Shown here: positions 1 to 11,659 of the stretch, one piece after another
Layout: each line of letters begins with the position of its first letter
Position numbering within the stretch: the stretch's first letter is position 1
Assembly: GCF_902686445.1 (NCBI RefSeq)
Contig: NC_062224.1
Span: 54,683,156-54,747,155, forward strand
Direction of reading: 5' to 3'
Length of the DNA: 64,000 nt
From: Sciurus carolinensis
Taxonomy: Eukaryota > Chordata > Mammalia > Rodentia > Sciuridae
Made by a program: the position numbers and the translations under genes
The notes under the pieces: model-generated
Seen by the model: only the letters and a program-made list of their open reading frames with translations
Told to the model about the DNA's origin: nothing
The model's database searches: none

Positions 1-2086
1 TAGGATGTTGGAAATTGGAGTTACTATATTCCATTTACTAAACAAAGATCTAGCCCCCTTAATTGATACTCAGTTTTGATCAGATCAAGACCACAAAGCC
101 ACTCAGGTAGCCAGAGCCTGACAATATTCACCAAGTTTATAATTGGTTTAGCCAAAGATACCAGCCATGGGTCACTCATGGCTTTCCTACCAAGTTCTCC
201 AGGGGAGATGATTTATCAACAGTTCAGCCAGAGGACAGTGGACTGGGATAAAATTCAAAGTTTGAAAGTTAAATTCTTCAAAGTGTTTTAAAACATTTTG
301 AGAGACTACTAGGGAACCTCTTGATGACATGACATTTTTTTGCTTTTTTGATAATAGCTTCACATTTTTATTATTTCATAATCTGTGTAGAAGCCTAGAA
401 GGAAATCAATCATTTAGCTAGAACATTTTCCTAATCAGTTAATGTTCCTGCTGGGAAATCAGAGACTTAGCTAAATAGCTCATCCCACTAATGAGGCAAG
501 GAGGGAAAGTTACTTTAGGAAAATGTTCTCACTCACTTCCAACTTTTGCTAAAAATTTAAGCAGTTGTGAACATCTAAACTTTGCTTCACTTGAAAATGT
601 ATTTCAACGTGTTTTTAAATGAACTTTGAAAGTGTATAGTGTTCTTTCTATGAACCCAATATTTGGAAATCCATCAGCTGCATTCTTGTTAAGATGATTG
701 CCCTGTTTCTGAGAAGAGATAACCTAAGATTGTTAAGGCCAATTTCATACAAAAACACTAAACTTCAAGTCAATGAACCAGCAAGGAACACGTAAAGGTT
801 ACAGATGCCATTCATAATGAATGAAATTATTTTAAACCTTTTGAACTCAGGGAGTTAATATTAGGATTTATAATCACAATTTCTTATGGGGTCAGTCTTG
901 TAAAAAATTTACACGTAGATAACCCAGTTTTGTAACATCTGATTCAAAACTGAATGATCTGCCTAAGTACAATCTGCTGGTTATAAAGAATAAGCTGGGC
1001 TCTCAATCTGTTAAATTCTGAAAAGCACAAAAGAAGAAATTTATCATCCAGATATTAGCTCAAAGCAAAAGGAGATAAGTTATCTAATAACACCAAAAGA
1101 TAAGAGAATCTGTCTCATCTCACACCCATTGTTCCTGTTGGTCACTTGAAATCCAAACCTAGTCAAATCCCCAAATCCCAACATCATGGATGGTGCTTAT
1201 GGCTTACCAACTTCAACAAAGATAAATGGCCCCATTAATGTCAGGGCAGTTATGTTTGTCTGAAGAATACACATCTGTATTTTAAATTGCATTATCCAGT
1301 TTATCCATGGGATAAGAGTTGTTTACCTTCACAAATTCCAGGCTTCTGAGCTGAACTAAACAGGGCAAGTTTAAAGGCAGGAGCTCAGAGCAGTACAGAG
1401 CCTTTTTGACAGCTCTGATGTGGTTTGCCAAGTCAGAATTAGTAACATCCAGGCTTATCTCTCAGCTTCTGGGCTGAGTGCAGTCAGCTCCCAGGTCTTT
1501 TCTGCTACCTGTAACCCCACGTGAAACTTCTGCAGAGTTGATAGTTACAAAGTGGATGGAATAATGTTGCAAAGTACTTGGTATTGGATTAGCATTCACA
1601 GATGTGGGTCCAAGGAATTGCTCAACCGCCCATGAAGGCCAAAGAAGATCTGCCATGACAAGGATGCCCCACCTCACTAGGTCATTTTAGGCTGAAGTCC
1701 AGTTCATTCTGTACAGCCAAACCCGGGCTTTCCTCCCCTCTTGTTTCCAGTTTGCTGTGCTTCTGTGAGATGTGTTTCTTCATCACCAGGAAGGGTAGAA
1801 AAGTAGACAGAATAAGAGGTGGAGAACACAGAACTAACAAATCAACAACCATCTTTTACTTCATTCCTTCTGGCTTCTGCTGGCTTGGAAATAATTTGTT
1901 GATCAGTGTTTGGAAAGTGCAACGGCGCCTTGCTGCCACCTGCTGTACTCCCTGTTGCTAGCAAGCATGGGACTGTGGCTTGCCACACTGGAGATGAAAT
2001 GGGAAAGAAAGGAAGCAAGAGACTGGCAGCCTGCTCACCACCCAGGAAATCTCCCCAGTAATGTAGTTAAGGATTCCTGTCAAAAA
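1..2086. other. Unique A+T-rich DNA, no gene seen
   Basis: I see no repeat family, RNA gene or credible coding region here. The short open frames (up to about 93 codons) have no recognisable domain and are not longer than chance allows. The stretch at about 1380-1980 is somewhat less A+T-rich, but I cannot assign it. Confidence 0.4.
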
Positions 2087-2102
2087 AGAAACCACCTTTT
2101 CT
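2087..2102. repeat. Target-site duplication, left copy, of the 2.1-kb L1
   Basis: 'agaaaccaccttttct' occurs here and again at 3381-3396, exactly bracketing the L1 fragment. Both copies follow an A-run, as expected for L1 endonuclease target-primed insertion. Confidence 0.85.
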
Positions 2103-3380
2103 TGCTGGGAGAATTGGAAATCCATATGCAACAGAATGAAACTAAACCCATATCTCTCACCGTGCACGAAACTAAACTCAAAATGGATTAAGGATCTCGG
2201 AATCAGACCAGAGACCTTGCATCTTATAGAAGAAAAAGTAGGTCCAGAGCTTCAACATGTCGGCTTAGGACCAGACTTCCTCAACAGGACTCCAATAGCA
2301 CAAGAAATAAAAGCAAGAATTAATAACTGGGATAGATTCAAACTAAAAAGCTTTCTGTCAGCAAAGGAAACTATCAGCAATGCGAAGAAAGAGCCCACAG
2401 AGTGGGAGAAAATCTTTGCCAATCATACTTCAGATAGAGCGCTAATCTCCAGAATCTATAAAGAACTCAAAAAACTCTACACCAAGAATGCAAGTAATCT
2501 AATCGACAAATGGGCTAAGGAAATGAATAGACACTTCACAGAAGAAGATCTACAAGCAATCAACAAACATATGGAAAAATGTTCAACATCTCTAGTAATA
2601 AGAGAAATGCAAATCAAAACCACCCTAAGATTCCATCTCACCCCAATTAGAATGGCGATTATCAAGAATACAAGCAACAACAGGTGTTGGCGAGGATGTG
2701 GGGAGAAAGGTACACTCATACATTGCTGGTGGGGCTGCAAATTAGTGCAGCCACTCTGGAAAGCAGTATGGAGACTCCTTAGAAAACTTGGAATGGAACC
2801 ACCATTTGACCCAGCTATCCCACTCCTTGGCCGATACCCAAAGGATTTAAAATCAGCATATTACAGAGATACAGCCACATCAATGTTCATAGCTGCTCAG
2901 TTCACAATAGCCAGATTGTGGAACCAACCTAGATGTCCTTCAATTGATGAATGGATAAAGAAAATGTGGTATATATATATACAATGGAATATTACTCTGC
3001 CATAAAGAATGATAAAATTATGGCATTTGCAGGCAAATGAATGAAACTGGAGAATATCATGCTAAGTGAGATAAGCCAATCTCAAAAAACCAAAGGAAGA
3101 ATGATATCGCTAATAAGTGGATGAGGATACATAATGTGGGGTGGGAAGAGTTAGGGTTAGGCTTAGGGTTAGGGTTAAGGAGGGTGGTAAGAATGGAGGA
3201 AGGAAGGACTGTATAGAGGGAAAAGAGGGGTGGGAGGGGTGGGGGGAAGGGAAAAAATAACAGAATGAATCAAACATTACCCTATGTAAATTTATGATTA
3301 CACAAATGGTATGCCTTTACGCCATGTACAAACAGAGAAACATCATGTATCCCATTTGTGTACAATAAAAAAAAAAAAAA
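2103..3380 (+). mobile_element. 5'-truncated young L1, 3' end of ORF2 plus 3' UTR
   Basis: About 1.28 kb of L1 in sense orientation. It starts in the ORF2 C-terminal region, passes through a G-rich 3' UTR (TTAGGG-like block at 3151-3180, G-runs at about 3227-3252), and ends with an AATAAA-type signal and an A-tail near 3364-3380. It is flanked by a perfect 16-bp target duplication. The same sequence recurs on the opposite strand at 34.9-36.2 kb, confirming the family. The 5' truncation and intact duplication point to a fairly recent insertion. Without its 5' UTR, ORF1 and most of ORF2 it cannot mobilise itself. Confidence 0.92.
2136..3005 (+). pseudogene. L1 ORF2p C-terminal remnant (about 289 codons)
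   Basis: This open frame is the C-terminal end of L1 ORF2p, the endonuclease/reverse transcriptase of LINE-1, downstream of the RT domain. Landmarks include 'KWIKDLGIRPETL', 'INNWDRFKLKSFL' and a cysteine-rich segment around residues 184-200 ('[18 protein letters not shown]') matching the ORF2 C-terminal Cys motif. The first ATG is only an internal methionine of a truncated element. Near the end, after 'DEWIKKMWYIY', an expanded TA run at about 2970-2981 shifts the frame, so the last residues differ from the copy at 35.2 kb. No promoter or RT domain is present, so this is a fossil. Confidence 0.88.
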
Positions 3381-3414
3381 AGAAACCACCTTTTCTATCA
3401 TGATTGGATCACAG

Positions 3415-3449
<35 letters not shown>
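3381..3449. repeat. Right target duplication and adjacent poly(T) tract
   Basis: The right copy of the L1 target duplication (3381-3396) is followed within about 25 bases by an unbroken run of about 30 T at 3419-3449. The T-run has no SINE body attached and could be a SINE tail remnant or a simple repeat. With the L1 A-tail it makes a potential A/T hairpin. Confidence 0.6.
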
Positions 3450-3451
<2 letters not shown>

Positions 3452-5580
3452 GACTTAGAATATGTTTTTCTTTAACATGTGGTTACGTCCTCCATATTAT
3501 AACTATGGAAGGGGAAAAAATCAAGTTGCGAAAATGAAGTTCAATAGAATCAAGGTATCTACCCATTTGAAGTTCTTCTAGATAAACTTTAAACCAAAAT
3601 AGAGGGTAAAGACTTACTGCTCTGTAAGACTCTAGGAGTAAAGATGGAAGATATACATCTAAAGATGATCAAGATTTCTGAAGAAGCCATGTCAGCATTC
3701 TCCCTCCCTTCCAATATCCCAAACTCTTTATTTTCTTTCATTATCAGACTCCTTAAGAAACCCTATTTCCTTTTGTTAAACTAACTTCCAGATGCCCACT
3801 ATAATGTCTTCCAGTATCAACTCTCAAAAGAAACAAAATGAAATTCAAAAATTAGGGACATAGCTTCTGATTTAGAAGTTGTTCTCCTTGGCTTATTCCA
3901 AAACACAGTCTGCTTTCATCTTGTCAAAACTCTGATCTCTCCCTTATTCCTTTCACTTCTTTTTTTCACTCTGCCTAGTGGTTTTTGAAACTCAATGGGA
4001 AGACTCTTTTTGGTTTACTCTAGTTGTAGTTAATAGGAATGAATCTGAACTTAGGCATGAGTAGGTTGACTTCCTAACTTCAAACTTGTTTTTCCTTTTC
4101 CATTCATTCTTTGTTTTAATAATGATGACTTTGTTGGAGACAAAAAGAAAATCTTCATTTGCCCTCCTGAGTGTCAAGTTTCTCATTTCCTAGCTCTGTT
4201 TCATGATATAAAGAGGTTTTACAAGCATTATGCTTATAACATAAATCATATACATTCTATAACAGAGACTATTGTAAGTTGAAGAGCAAACATGTAGTGC
4301 TAATATCTGGACTCTGAAACATGGTAATTTATTTATTGTTTTTTATTTTTGGGTGAACATCCTCTGGTCACATAACCAAGACCTCATTGTATGCTTTCAA
4401 AAAAAAATCATATCTTCAGATATTTTACTTAAGAGAGGAAGTTGTTCTCTTCATTCCAAATTTGCAGAGGATGGTGTGAAATCATTCCTTCACTGTATGT
4501 TGCTAACATATCTGTCCTACAAAATTTCATTTGGTAGCTTTCAAATATCAGGAAAATGAAGGACAGGATACCAATAATTTGATGAGCAACTTATTCTGTT
4601 GTGATGTAATGGACAGTGTTATGAAGTGGAAATCAGAAAATGAATGTGATTGGCAGGCTCCTGTGATATGTGCATCTGCTAAAAAGAAGGTTTGGGTATG
4701 TGTACTGAACTTATATCCAATGCATTTAATAATGCACATATTTAAAGACAATCTTTTGAAAGTCTTTATTGGCTATCTGCTTATTTTAAAACATTGTAAA
4801 AAGGTCTGATGGGAATAGAATATAAATAAAATCAAATTATATTTACTTTCTTTATGGAAATTTTCTTTAGCAGTACCATCTGGTAATATAAACAGTCTCG
4901 TTCTTTCAAGCTCTCCTTGTATTCCATGTAGACATTTTTTTTGTGGATCCATAATATTTATTGAGCTATTTGTTTATTCATATCCCTCACAATTAGTTAA
5001 TGAATGAACAGTTTCTGATCTCAAACTAGCTGGGCAGAAAAAATACCAGCATGAATTGCAAGAGAGGATAGCCAAGAGTTACACTAAACTTGGTGCTGAC
5101 AGAATGTGTCAATATTGGAACCCTAAAACCATTTCTATTGTATTTTCATCCTTTGTCTTTTATTGAATCTTTCAAGAGTAGTGTGGTCTAATGTCTTCAT
5201 TTTGCAGAGAGGGGAAGAAAGTCAAATGAATAATTAATTCCTGAAGGTCAAGTATTACTGCTGCATGGTCATTTTTTACAACATTTAAAAAAACTTCTCC
5301 AAGATGAACAGAACCTTCTTCTATTTAAAATTAGCACCAAAGTTTCCTCATCCTCCAAAAAGTCCATGCATTAGTGGAATATTTTTAATGTTATATTTAT
5401 TATTGCTTTGCCTTGATTTATCCTTCAGGCTTTTTTTTAGAAGTATAAATTCATCTCATCACTAATGAAAAACTGAAGTATATATAGAATTAAATTAAAA
5501 ACAATACGATTTGTTACTATGCCATTCTTTGTCATTTATGAAGCCATAAAACAAGAATAATAGTAACTTACTTTTATTGG
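3450..5580. other. Unique A+T-rich DNA, no gene seen
   Basis: No repeat family that I can name and no open frame with a recognisable domain. Short overlapping frames at 4353-4809 are A+T-rich and featureless. Confidence 0.4.
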
Positions 5581-5700
5581 GGACTTTCATCTTAATGTGT
5601 CAGACACTCTTCTAAGTCACATACGTGTGTATACACACACACACACACACACACACGTGACTTAGAAGAGTATATATATATATTCCTTTTGACAACCGCT
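5581..5700. repeat. (CA)n/(TA)n microsatellite inside a perfect inverted repeat, probably in a MIR relic
   Basis: 'actcttctaagtcac' at 5606-5620 is repeated as its exact reverse complement at 5657-5671. Between them lie 'acgtgtgtat' and a (CA)n run, which can extend the stem (gtgtgt pairing with acacac). A (TA)n run follows at about 5671-5682. The left flank ('tgtcagacactcttctaagtcac') resembles the MIR core, so the microsatellite probably grew in an old MIR. Confidence 0.75.
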
Positions 5701-7250
5701 CCAATATATAAAAATGAAGAAGTTGAAGCGCAGTTGGCTGATATCGCAATCTAGTGAAATCAGAGAAGGACTTGAAACCAAACAAAACGGCTTTAGAATC
5801 CAAATAATTGATTCCGAGGACATCTTCTCCTTCAAGACAGATATGACCTTCACCATCAAAATGGAAAAGGTGGTATGTAAGCAAGAGCACAGTGCAAGGC
5901 AACGAGTCCTCAAGTTTAGACAAGGGAGAGGCCAGAGGAAGGCTTAGATAAATAATATTCATTAGGCTTCTAACCGTGGCCATGAACTAGGAGGGCGCTG
6001 TATGCACTGCCATCCCTAAAACTCTCTGGCTGATGAGACCTGTCCCTTGACCACTCTGACTGGAAGCTCACTTTGTCTTCCTTGATCTCCTCTTCCATTT
6101 CATCATCCAGATGAGGAATATGTCACTAGATCCTGAGGGAAAGTCCTGGCATCAGTGGACTATTTTTACTATTTTACTTTACTATTCTCTGCCACAAGGA
6201 ATCATGTTCACTGGTGAGAAGTTCCAGCACTTAGAAGCAAGTAAGAGGAGATTTAAGTATTTCCATTTCTCTCTGAAAGTGTCTGTTTATGAGTTTCTCT
6301 ATATTTGCTGTGCCATTTTTCAGAACTGTCAACAGATCACATTTATGGAGAAGTCTTCTTGGTGGGGGATGAATAAAAATTTATAGGATTTTGATTTAAT
6401 GTTCAATAAGTTTAGTATCAATACAAACACATTCTAACACATCTAAGAGTTACTGTGTAATATAGTTGAAACCCTGGTAACATATTTATCATGAAGTTGC
6501 TTTGGAATGTGTTCCTAAATCCTATCAGCATGGTCATTGTGATTTCTAATTTAAATTTGCTCATTAGAAAATTATAATTTCCATGAAAATTTTAAATACA
6601 TTATTGAAATTACTTAGCATGACATAACTTCACCTGTGTTTAAAAAAGAAGAGCCATACTATTGAAAAAAAGCATTATTTATTTGCTTACTCTTCTGCTC
6701 TTCTATATCCATCTGCCCATGGAACAGGGCCACAACAAGGTCAGGGGTAAAAGGATTAGGCTTGCAGAAGTTGTACTAAATGTATTCTAGGTTAATGAAC
6801 TAAACCAGGAATTGAAATTGACAGGAAAAATCAAGGCATCTCAGCAGACAAGTTTGCTGACCAGACTCAATGTGGCACTTAGTCAAATAATCAGATCAAT
6901 TTAACTTATATCCCTAATTTTTATTTTATATTAAAATAGCATTATGATGCAATGGAAGAGACAGGTAAGTCTTTCCCAACTCTGCTAAGAGACTATATGG
7001 TACTGAATACATTACTTACCCCAACTGTATTTTATTTCTCTTTCTGGCAACTAAGGGGGTTTGTAGGAGATGATTTCTGAGGATTCTACTAGTTCAAAGA
7101 TTCTGTATCAAATTATGTGGAGAATTTAATAACATTCTTATAGTAAAACAATTGAGAAATTATAAGTGTTCTGCTAAAGACAAATAAATCAAGTAATGTG
7201 GGCATTCTGACTCATTTTCAATAACCGACAAGTCTTCAAAGTAAGGGTGT
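5701..7250. other. Unique DNA, no gene seen
   Basis: Small open frames at 5714-5947 and 6111-6386 have no identifiable domain. I see no promoter or repeat structure that I can support. Confidence 0.35.
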
Positions 7251-7254
7251 GATG

Positions 7255-7410
7255 AGAGTACAATTTTGGGTCAAACAGACATGGGTTGAAGCCCAAATTT
7301 GCCACTGTCTGTGATGTTGGACAACTTACTTCAAATTCCTGAGTCTCAGAGTCCTCATCTACAAAACAGAGTGATCCCTTTATCCAACATTACTGCCATG
7401 TATATTAAAT
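7255..7410 (+). repeat. MIR-like SINE relic
   Basis: The order of diagnostic pieces fits MIR: 'acagacatgggttgaagccc', then 'ttggacaacttacttcaaat', then 'gagtctcagagtcctcatct' followed by 'acaaaacagagtgatccc'. It is diverged and lacks clear target duplications, as expected for this ancient family. Confidence 0.7.
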
Positions 7411-8790
7411 AAGTGTTTGCACGTTTAACCATTAACACAATTTCAAATATATGATGCTATTTCATCCTTATAAACCTTAAGGCAAATTGTTCTTTAAACA
7501 CCAGAAAATTATGGAGAGTCAATATCATTAAATTTTATTTCCATTGATTATAAAATATATCAAGATTTTTATCATCCATAACTTTTGGTTGAACAAATCC
7601 ATACCATCGGAACCAAGGATAATCTGCAGAGAACTAAAAATTGTTACATAAGGAATATCACAATAGTTTGATTCTAATTTGATTGTGATACTTTATTAGG
7701 AAAAATTTAAAGAAATAGAGATATTCTAATATCTGTGCAACAAATACTCAAGCACCCACCACCTATACTCTACACTGAATATATTAAGGTGTTTGCTTTA
7801 TCACATTCCTGTCTATCCACTATTTCTATTACCCTGATTGGTGAGTTAAAGTAAGTTAACATCATTAAAATCTTGAGAATAAAAATGCAAATTAGAAATA
7901 CATCTCCTGTTAGAATCAGACCAAAAGAAATGGCAAGTTTCCAAAACAATTTTTAAAAATGAGATGTTCTATGTCTGGTAAAATTGGTGAATTAGTTTGC
8001 TTCTTTGACAGCTACTATTTTTATTATAACTATCTTTAACAATGAAGAATGGTTAGAAATGACAAACTGAATTAGATTGAAAAATTAGAGTGTTTAGCTG
8101 TCACAGCAGAATGCACATATGTGCCCTATTTTTCTTACTTAGAAATAGAGCTAATTAATTACATATTCTGTATTCTATAAAAATTATCTCCAAAATGTAT
8201 TTTTGTATGAACTGAAAAATATCATATTCCAAATGACATATTTTGACACTTATGTAATTCAAATATGGGTGAAAATATCTTCTGGGGAAAGCCTTTTTCT
8301 GCCAAGTTCAAGTCCAAAGGGATCTTTTTGTCCAATTATCCTATTATAACCATTTGAAATGAATACTGTTAATGAAATTCCAATGGCCATTCTGTTGAAA
8401 CATGTGGTTGACTATGGCACTCTCAGCTTTTTGGTTGATGATATCAAAAACTCAGCTTTGTAGCACCCTGCTACTTCCCTTAGGAGTCAAATATCTGAAG
8501 GCATTTTCATTTTAGTTGAAACTATGTGCACAGACATTTTCCATACAATATTTCTATGTAATCTCTGCCCATCTGTAAGTAAAATCTTCTGAGATCAGAG
8601 CTCTCTCTCCAGCTAGTCTTATTTTTATGGTCTCCATTCTTTTCTCTCAACACAGTGCCTTGGGGACTTGTGAGCTCTGTCATAGCAAAGAGCATCCTCA
8701 TTCAGCATTTCCCCCACCTTAAGATCACCTTTGGTGGGGAATTAGTCTACTGTAGTAGAAAGAACACCAGATTTTGAATCAGTTATATTA
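7411..8790. other. Unique A+T-rich DNA, no gene seen
   Basis: No recognisable repeat or coding sequence. Confidence 0.35.
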
Positions 8791-8794
8791 AAAG

Positions 8795-8935
8795 GTTCGC
8801 TGTATACTTGTACTGTGCCAGGTACTGCCTCAAGGACCTGGGGTTACAGTGAAATGAGACACAATCTTTTCCCCTGATGGAGCTAACTTTCATTCAAATG
8901 CAAAGAAAATAAGAGTGGAAACAATGGCTAAGATA
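8795..8935 (+). repeat. L2-like LINE 3' relic
   Basis: 'gtgccaggtactgcctcaag' followed by 'ggggttacagtgaaatgaga' and 'tgatggagctaactttcatt' resembles the L2 3' end. Low-similarity L2-like purine-rich sequence may continue to about 10.3 kb, but I cannot set the boundaries by eye. Confidence 0.5.
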
Positions 8936-9814
8936 ATGCCTGCTGCTGACAGTGCAATAAATTATGTAAAGCAATAGAATTGAGGGAGTTTTCAAAATAG
9001 TAGTACATGCCTAAGTGGGGTAGCATTTGAATTTTCAGGGAATGATGAGAAAAATACAGCTGTAAGAACACCTGTGATATGTACTTGTCAAGAAGTTGGG
9101 GAGGGGTTAACTGTAGGCATACAGATCTCAGGGAGAGGATGACAGCTCCTCTGTTCACGCAATGGAGATGTTGGCCTTCCACAGGAAGGGGGATGCTTAT
9201 TCCACTCTAACAGGGGCAAAGACAGGTATGGATGCTGTCCCTGTTTTTTAAGAGTGGTGTAGTAGTAGTAAAGAATACTGGGTGAACCATGAGGTGCAGT
9301 CAACATCTGATAGTACAGGAGTTGAGGTACTGGAGATAGAAGAAGAGAGGGAAAGAGAAGGGACCAGGCTGTGTATAAGGATTGTATGACTTTGTTAAAT
9401 GCCTATTTTACAATTGTGGTCTTAAGTTTGAGATGTAAGCTGTTGTCCTGATTGTACAACTCTTCTCAGACTATTTTTAGCTGCTGTTCTGAGGGCATGG
9501 AGTAAGTAAATGTTTGGAAATTCTAAGCAAGTTTGACCGTGGGAAGAAAGACCAACTGCAGCAAAGGGTGTTTGTGAAGGAGTGGTTGTTGTGCTGGGTG
9601 TCAGAGGTTAAACTGGGTTAAGAAGAGAGGAAGGACATGTTCTGGGTGGTAATAGTAAAAATGTGGTAGAGAAAATCAGTCAGAGGGCTCCATGCGTGTA
9701 GAGACTTGATATGTGGTGAGAACTAGAGAAAGTTAGCTGAAATGAGTGGAAAGTGATATTTAGATATGAGACATTTAGGATGGAGAATTTTCAGGTGGTA
9801 ACAGGAATAATAAT

Positions 9815-9990
9815 AACAATAAGAGTAACTGTCACTGAGTACCCACCTGTAGGCAATGTACTAGGAGGTTACACTCATGAACTCATTCAGACTCTATGAC
9901 AGCTCTCCAAGTTAGGAACCATAGACAAGTCCATTTTACAGAAGAAATTAAGAATGAGGCATTAAACAATTTGTTCAAGTCACATAGATA
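9815..9990 (+). repeat. MIR-like SINE relic
   Basis: Core features are visible: 'actgagtacccacctgtagg', 'atgaactcattcagactcta' (the oldest conserved part), 'gtccattttacagaagaaat' and 'aatttgttcaagtcacatag'. The order and spacing match MIR in sense orientation. Confidence 0.75.
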
Positions 9991-10317
9991 AATATGGATG
10001 GGTTACTTTATAAAATGATAAACAAATCTAAGATATGACAATGCGAGTGAAGGGTTAAGGTGGAGTGAAAGAAGAGATTATTGGGATGAAGGAAGAAGAC
10101 ATGGACCAAAAAACCAGGTGTAGAATAAATCTTCCAACAAGAATTAAGAGAGGAATGGTAGTGGCAGAAAGAAGGGCAGCCAGGTTCTCATGTTTGTTAA
10201 TACTGAGAGCAATTAACCAGGAGGTTGACAAATCATAGCACCAACAGTGGTAATGAGTGGTGACTTCTGATCACCTGAGTTTCAAGGGACTTATGGGCTT
10301 TGAAGGACAAAAGATAA

Positions 10318-10535
10318 GTGGACAGGTGTAGTGGCACATGCCTATAGTGCCAGCTACTCTGGAGGCTGAAGCAGGAGAATTGAAGAATCACAAATTCGAG
10401 GCCATTCTTGAACCTTCAGTAAGACCTTGTCTAATAAATAAATAGATGTATAGGTAGATAAATGGAACTGGGGATGTAGCTCAGTGGTAAAACACTCCTG
10501 GGTTCAATTCCCTTTATCTCCCCACTCCCACACAC
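10318..10535 (+). repeat. B1-ID composite SINE (sciurid type)
   Basis: A 7SL/B1-like head ('caggtgtagtggcacatgcc', 'ctactctggaggctgaagca') is linked through an A/T-rich joint containing (ATAA/ATAG) repeats to an ID tail ('ctggggatgtagctcagtgg', 'gggttcaattccc'). The tail carries tRNA-like A and B boxes, so the family is Pol III-transcribed. This copy is moderately diverged. Confidence 0.88.
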
Positions 10536-11094
10536 AATGAGTGTGGCAATGAGAAGCAAGGAAACCTGGTCCCTCTCTAGGGCCTGAAGTATTTAGGGGT
10601 TTGGAAGCAGAGTTTTCTCTTGGAAAGTTCACAGAGGAAGCAGGAATCTCAGGGGACAGCAAGGTTTTAGCTAGTGCAGGAAATGAAGGAAGTTTCAGAG
10701 AAGAGTTTGAGAATGCTGGGGCATTCTGTAGGCACCAAGGAAAAACTGGGGAGGGTGGCCGATGGGGTCAGATTGGAGAAAGTATTTTCATGCAGATGGA
10801 CTGATGGGATGTTTATGTAATGGTATATGATCTGAGGCTTGGACTTCTGATGGGTTAGAGGAGAATGGAGATGGGATGTGGTGCAAATCAACTGAGTTGC
10901 TTAGATGGAGACCAGGGGATGGGTCTTTTTATGACTTGCATCCTGAGCATGAGTCTTACTTCTACCCTAGATCAATTGGTTGAGTTTTGGCAAGACATTT
11001 AAATTCACTTTTTTCATTTATGATACTTACATTTCATAAGTGTAATTAGGATGAGAGATGATATATATAAAGTGATCAGCACAGGTTAGGTATA

Positions 11095-11484
11095 TGTTAC
11101 GGTTTGGATATTACGTATCCCCCAAAATCTCTTGATAATGCAGGAATATTCAGAGGTAAAATGATTGCATTATGAGAGTTGTGACCTAAGCAGTCCATTC
11201 TCGTCTGAATGGACTGATTGGGTAGTAACTGTAGGCAGGTGGGACATGACTGGAGGAGGTGGGTCACTGGGGATGTACCTGGTAAGATGCATCTTCTCTG
11301 TGCCACCTCCAAACCACCCTGTTTCTCTCTGCTTCCTGATCCTGCCATAGCTTAGCAATTTCCCTTCCTGGGGCCCTTCTCCCATGATGTGCTGCTTTAT
11401 CTTGGTCCCAGAGCAATGAACCTGGCCAACTATGGATGCCCTGAATAAACTGTGAGCTCCAAATAAACTTTTTCTCCACTAAGT
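11095..11484 (+). mobile_element. MaLR-type solo LTR, 3' end replaced by a SINE
   Basis: The LTR starts near 'tgttacggtttggatattac' and keeps the MaLR layout: 'aggcaggtgggacatgactg', 'tctctctgcttcctgatcct', then 'ccaaataaactttttctcc' carrying the AATAAA signal. The usual 3' end is missing because an inverted SINE begins in the T-tract at 11485. The open frames on either strand here are shadows of the LTR, not genes. Confidence 0.8.
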
Positions 11485-11655
11485 TTTTTTTTTTTTTTTT
11501 TTTTTTTTGTACTGGGGATTGAACTCAGGGCCACTCAACCACTGAGCCACATTCCCAGCCCTATTTTGTATTTTATTTAGAGACAGGGTCTCAATGAGTT
11601 GCTTAGAACCTCGCTATTGCTGAGGCTGGCTTTGAACTCATGATCTTACTGCCTT
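11485..11655 (-). repeat. B1-ID composite SINE, truncated
   Basis: T-tract, then the reverse complement of the ID tail ('tactggggattgaactcagg', 'ccactgagccacattcccag') and of the B1-like part ('ttagagacagggtctcaatg'). It ends at 'atgatcttactgcc', so its 5' head is missing. It inserted into or deleted the end of the preceding LTR. Confidence 0.88.
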
Positions 11656-11659
11656 ATAT

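Noticed and set aside
2136..3005. 289-codon open frame as a host gene
   Set aside because: It is the C-terminal end of L1 ORF2 in a 5'-truncated insertion with target duplications.
3151..3180. Interstitial telomere repeat from a chromosome fusion
   Set aside because: The same block is present at the same position in two other L1 3' UTRs in the window, so it is part of the element.
10467..10522. A functional tRNA gene
   Set aside because: The A and B box-like sequences belong to the ID part of a SINE; no complete cloverleaf is evident.
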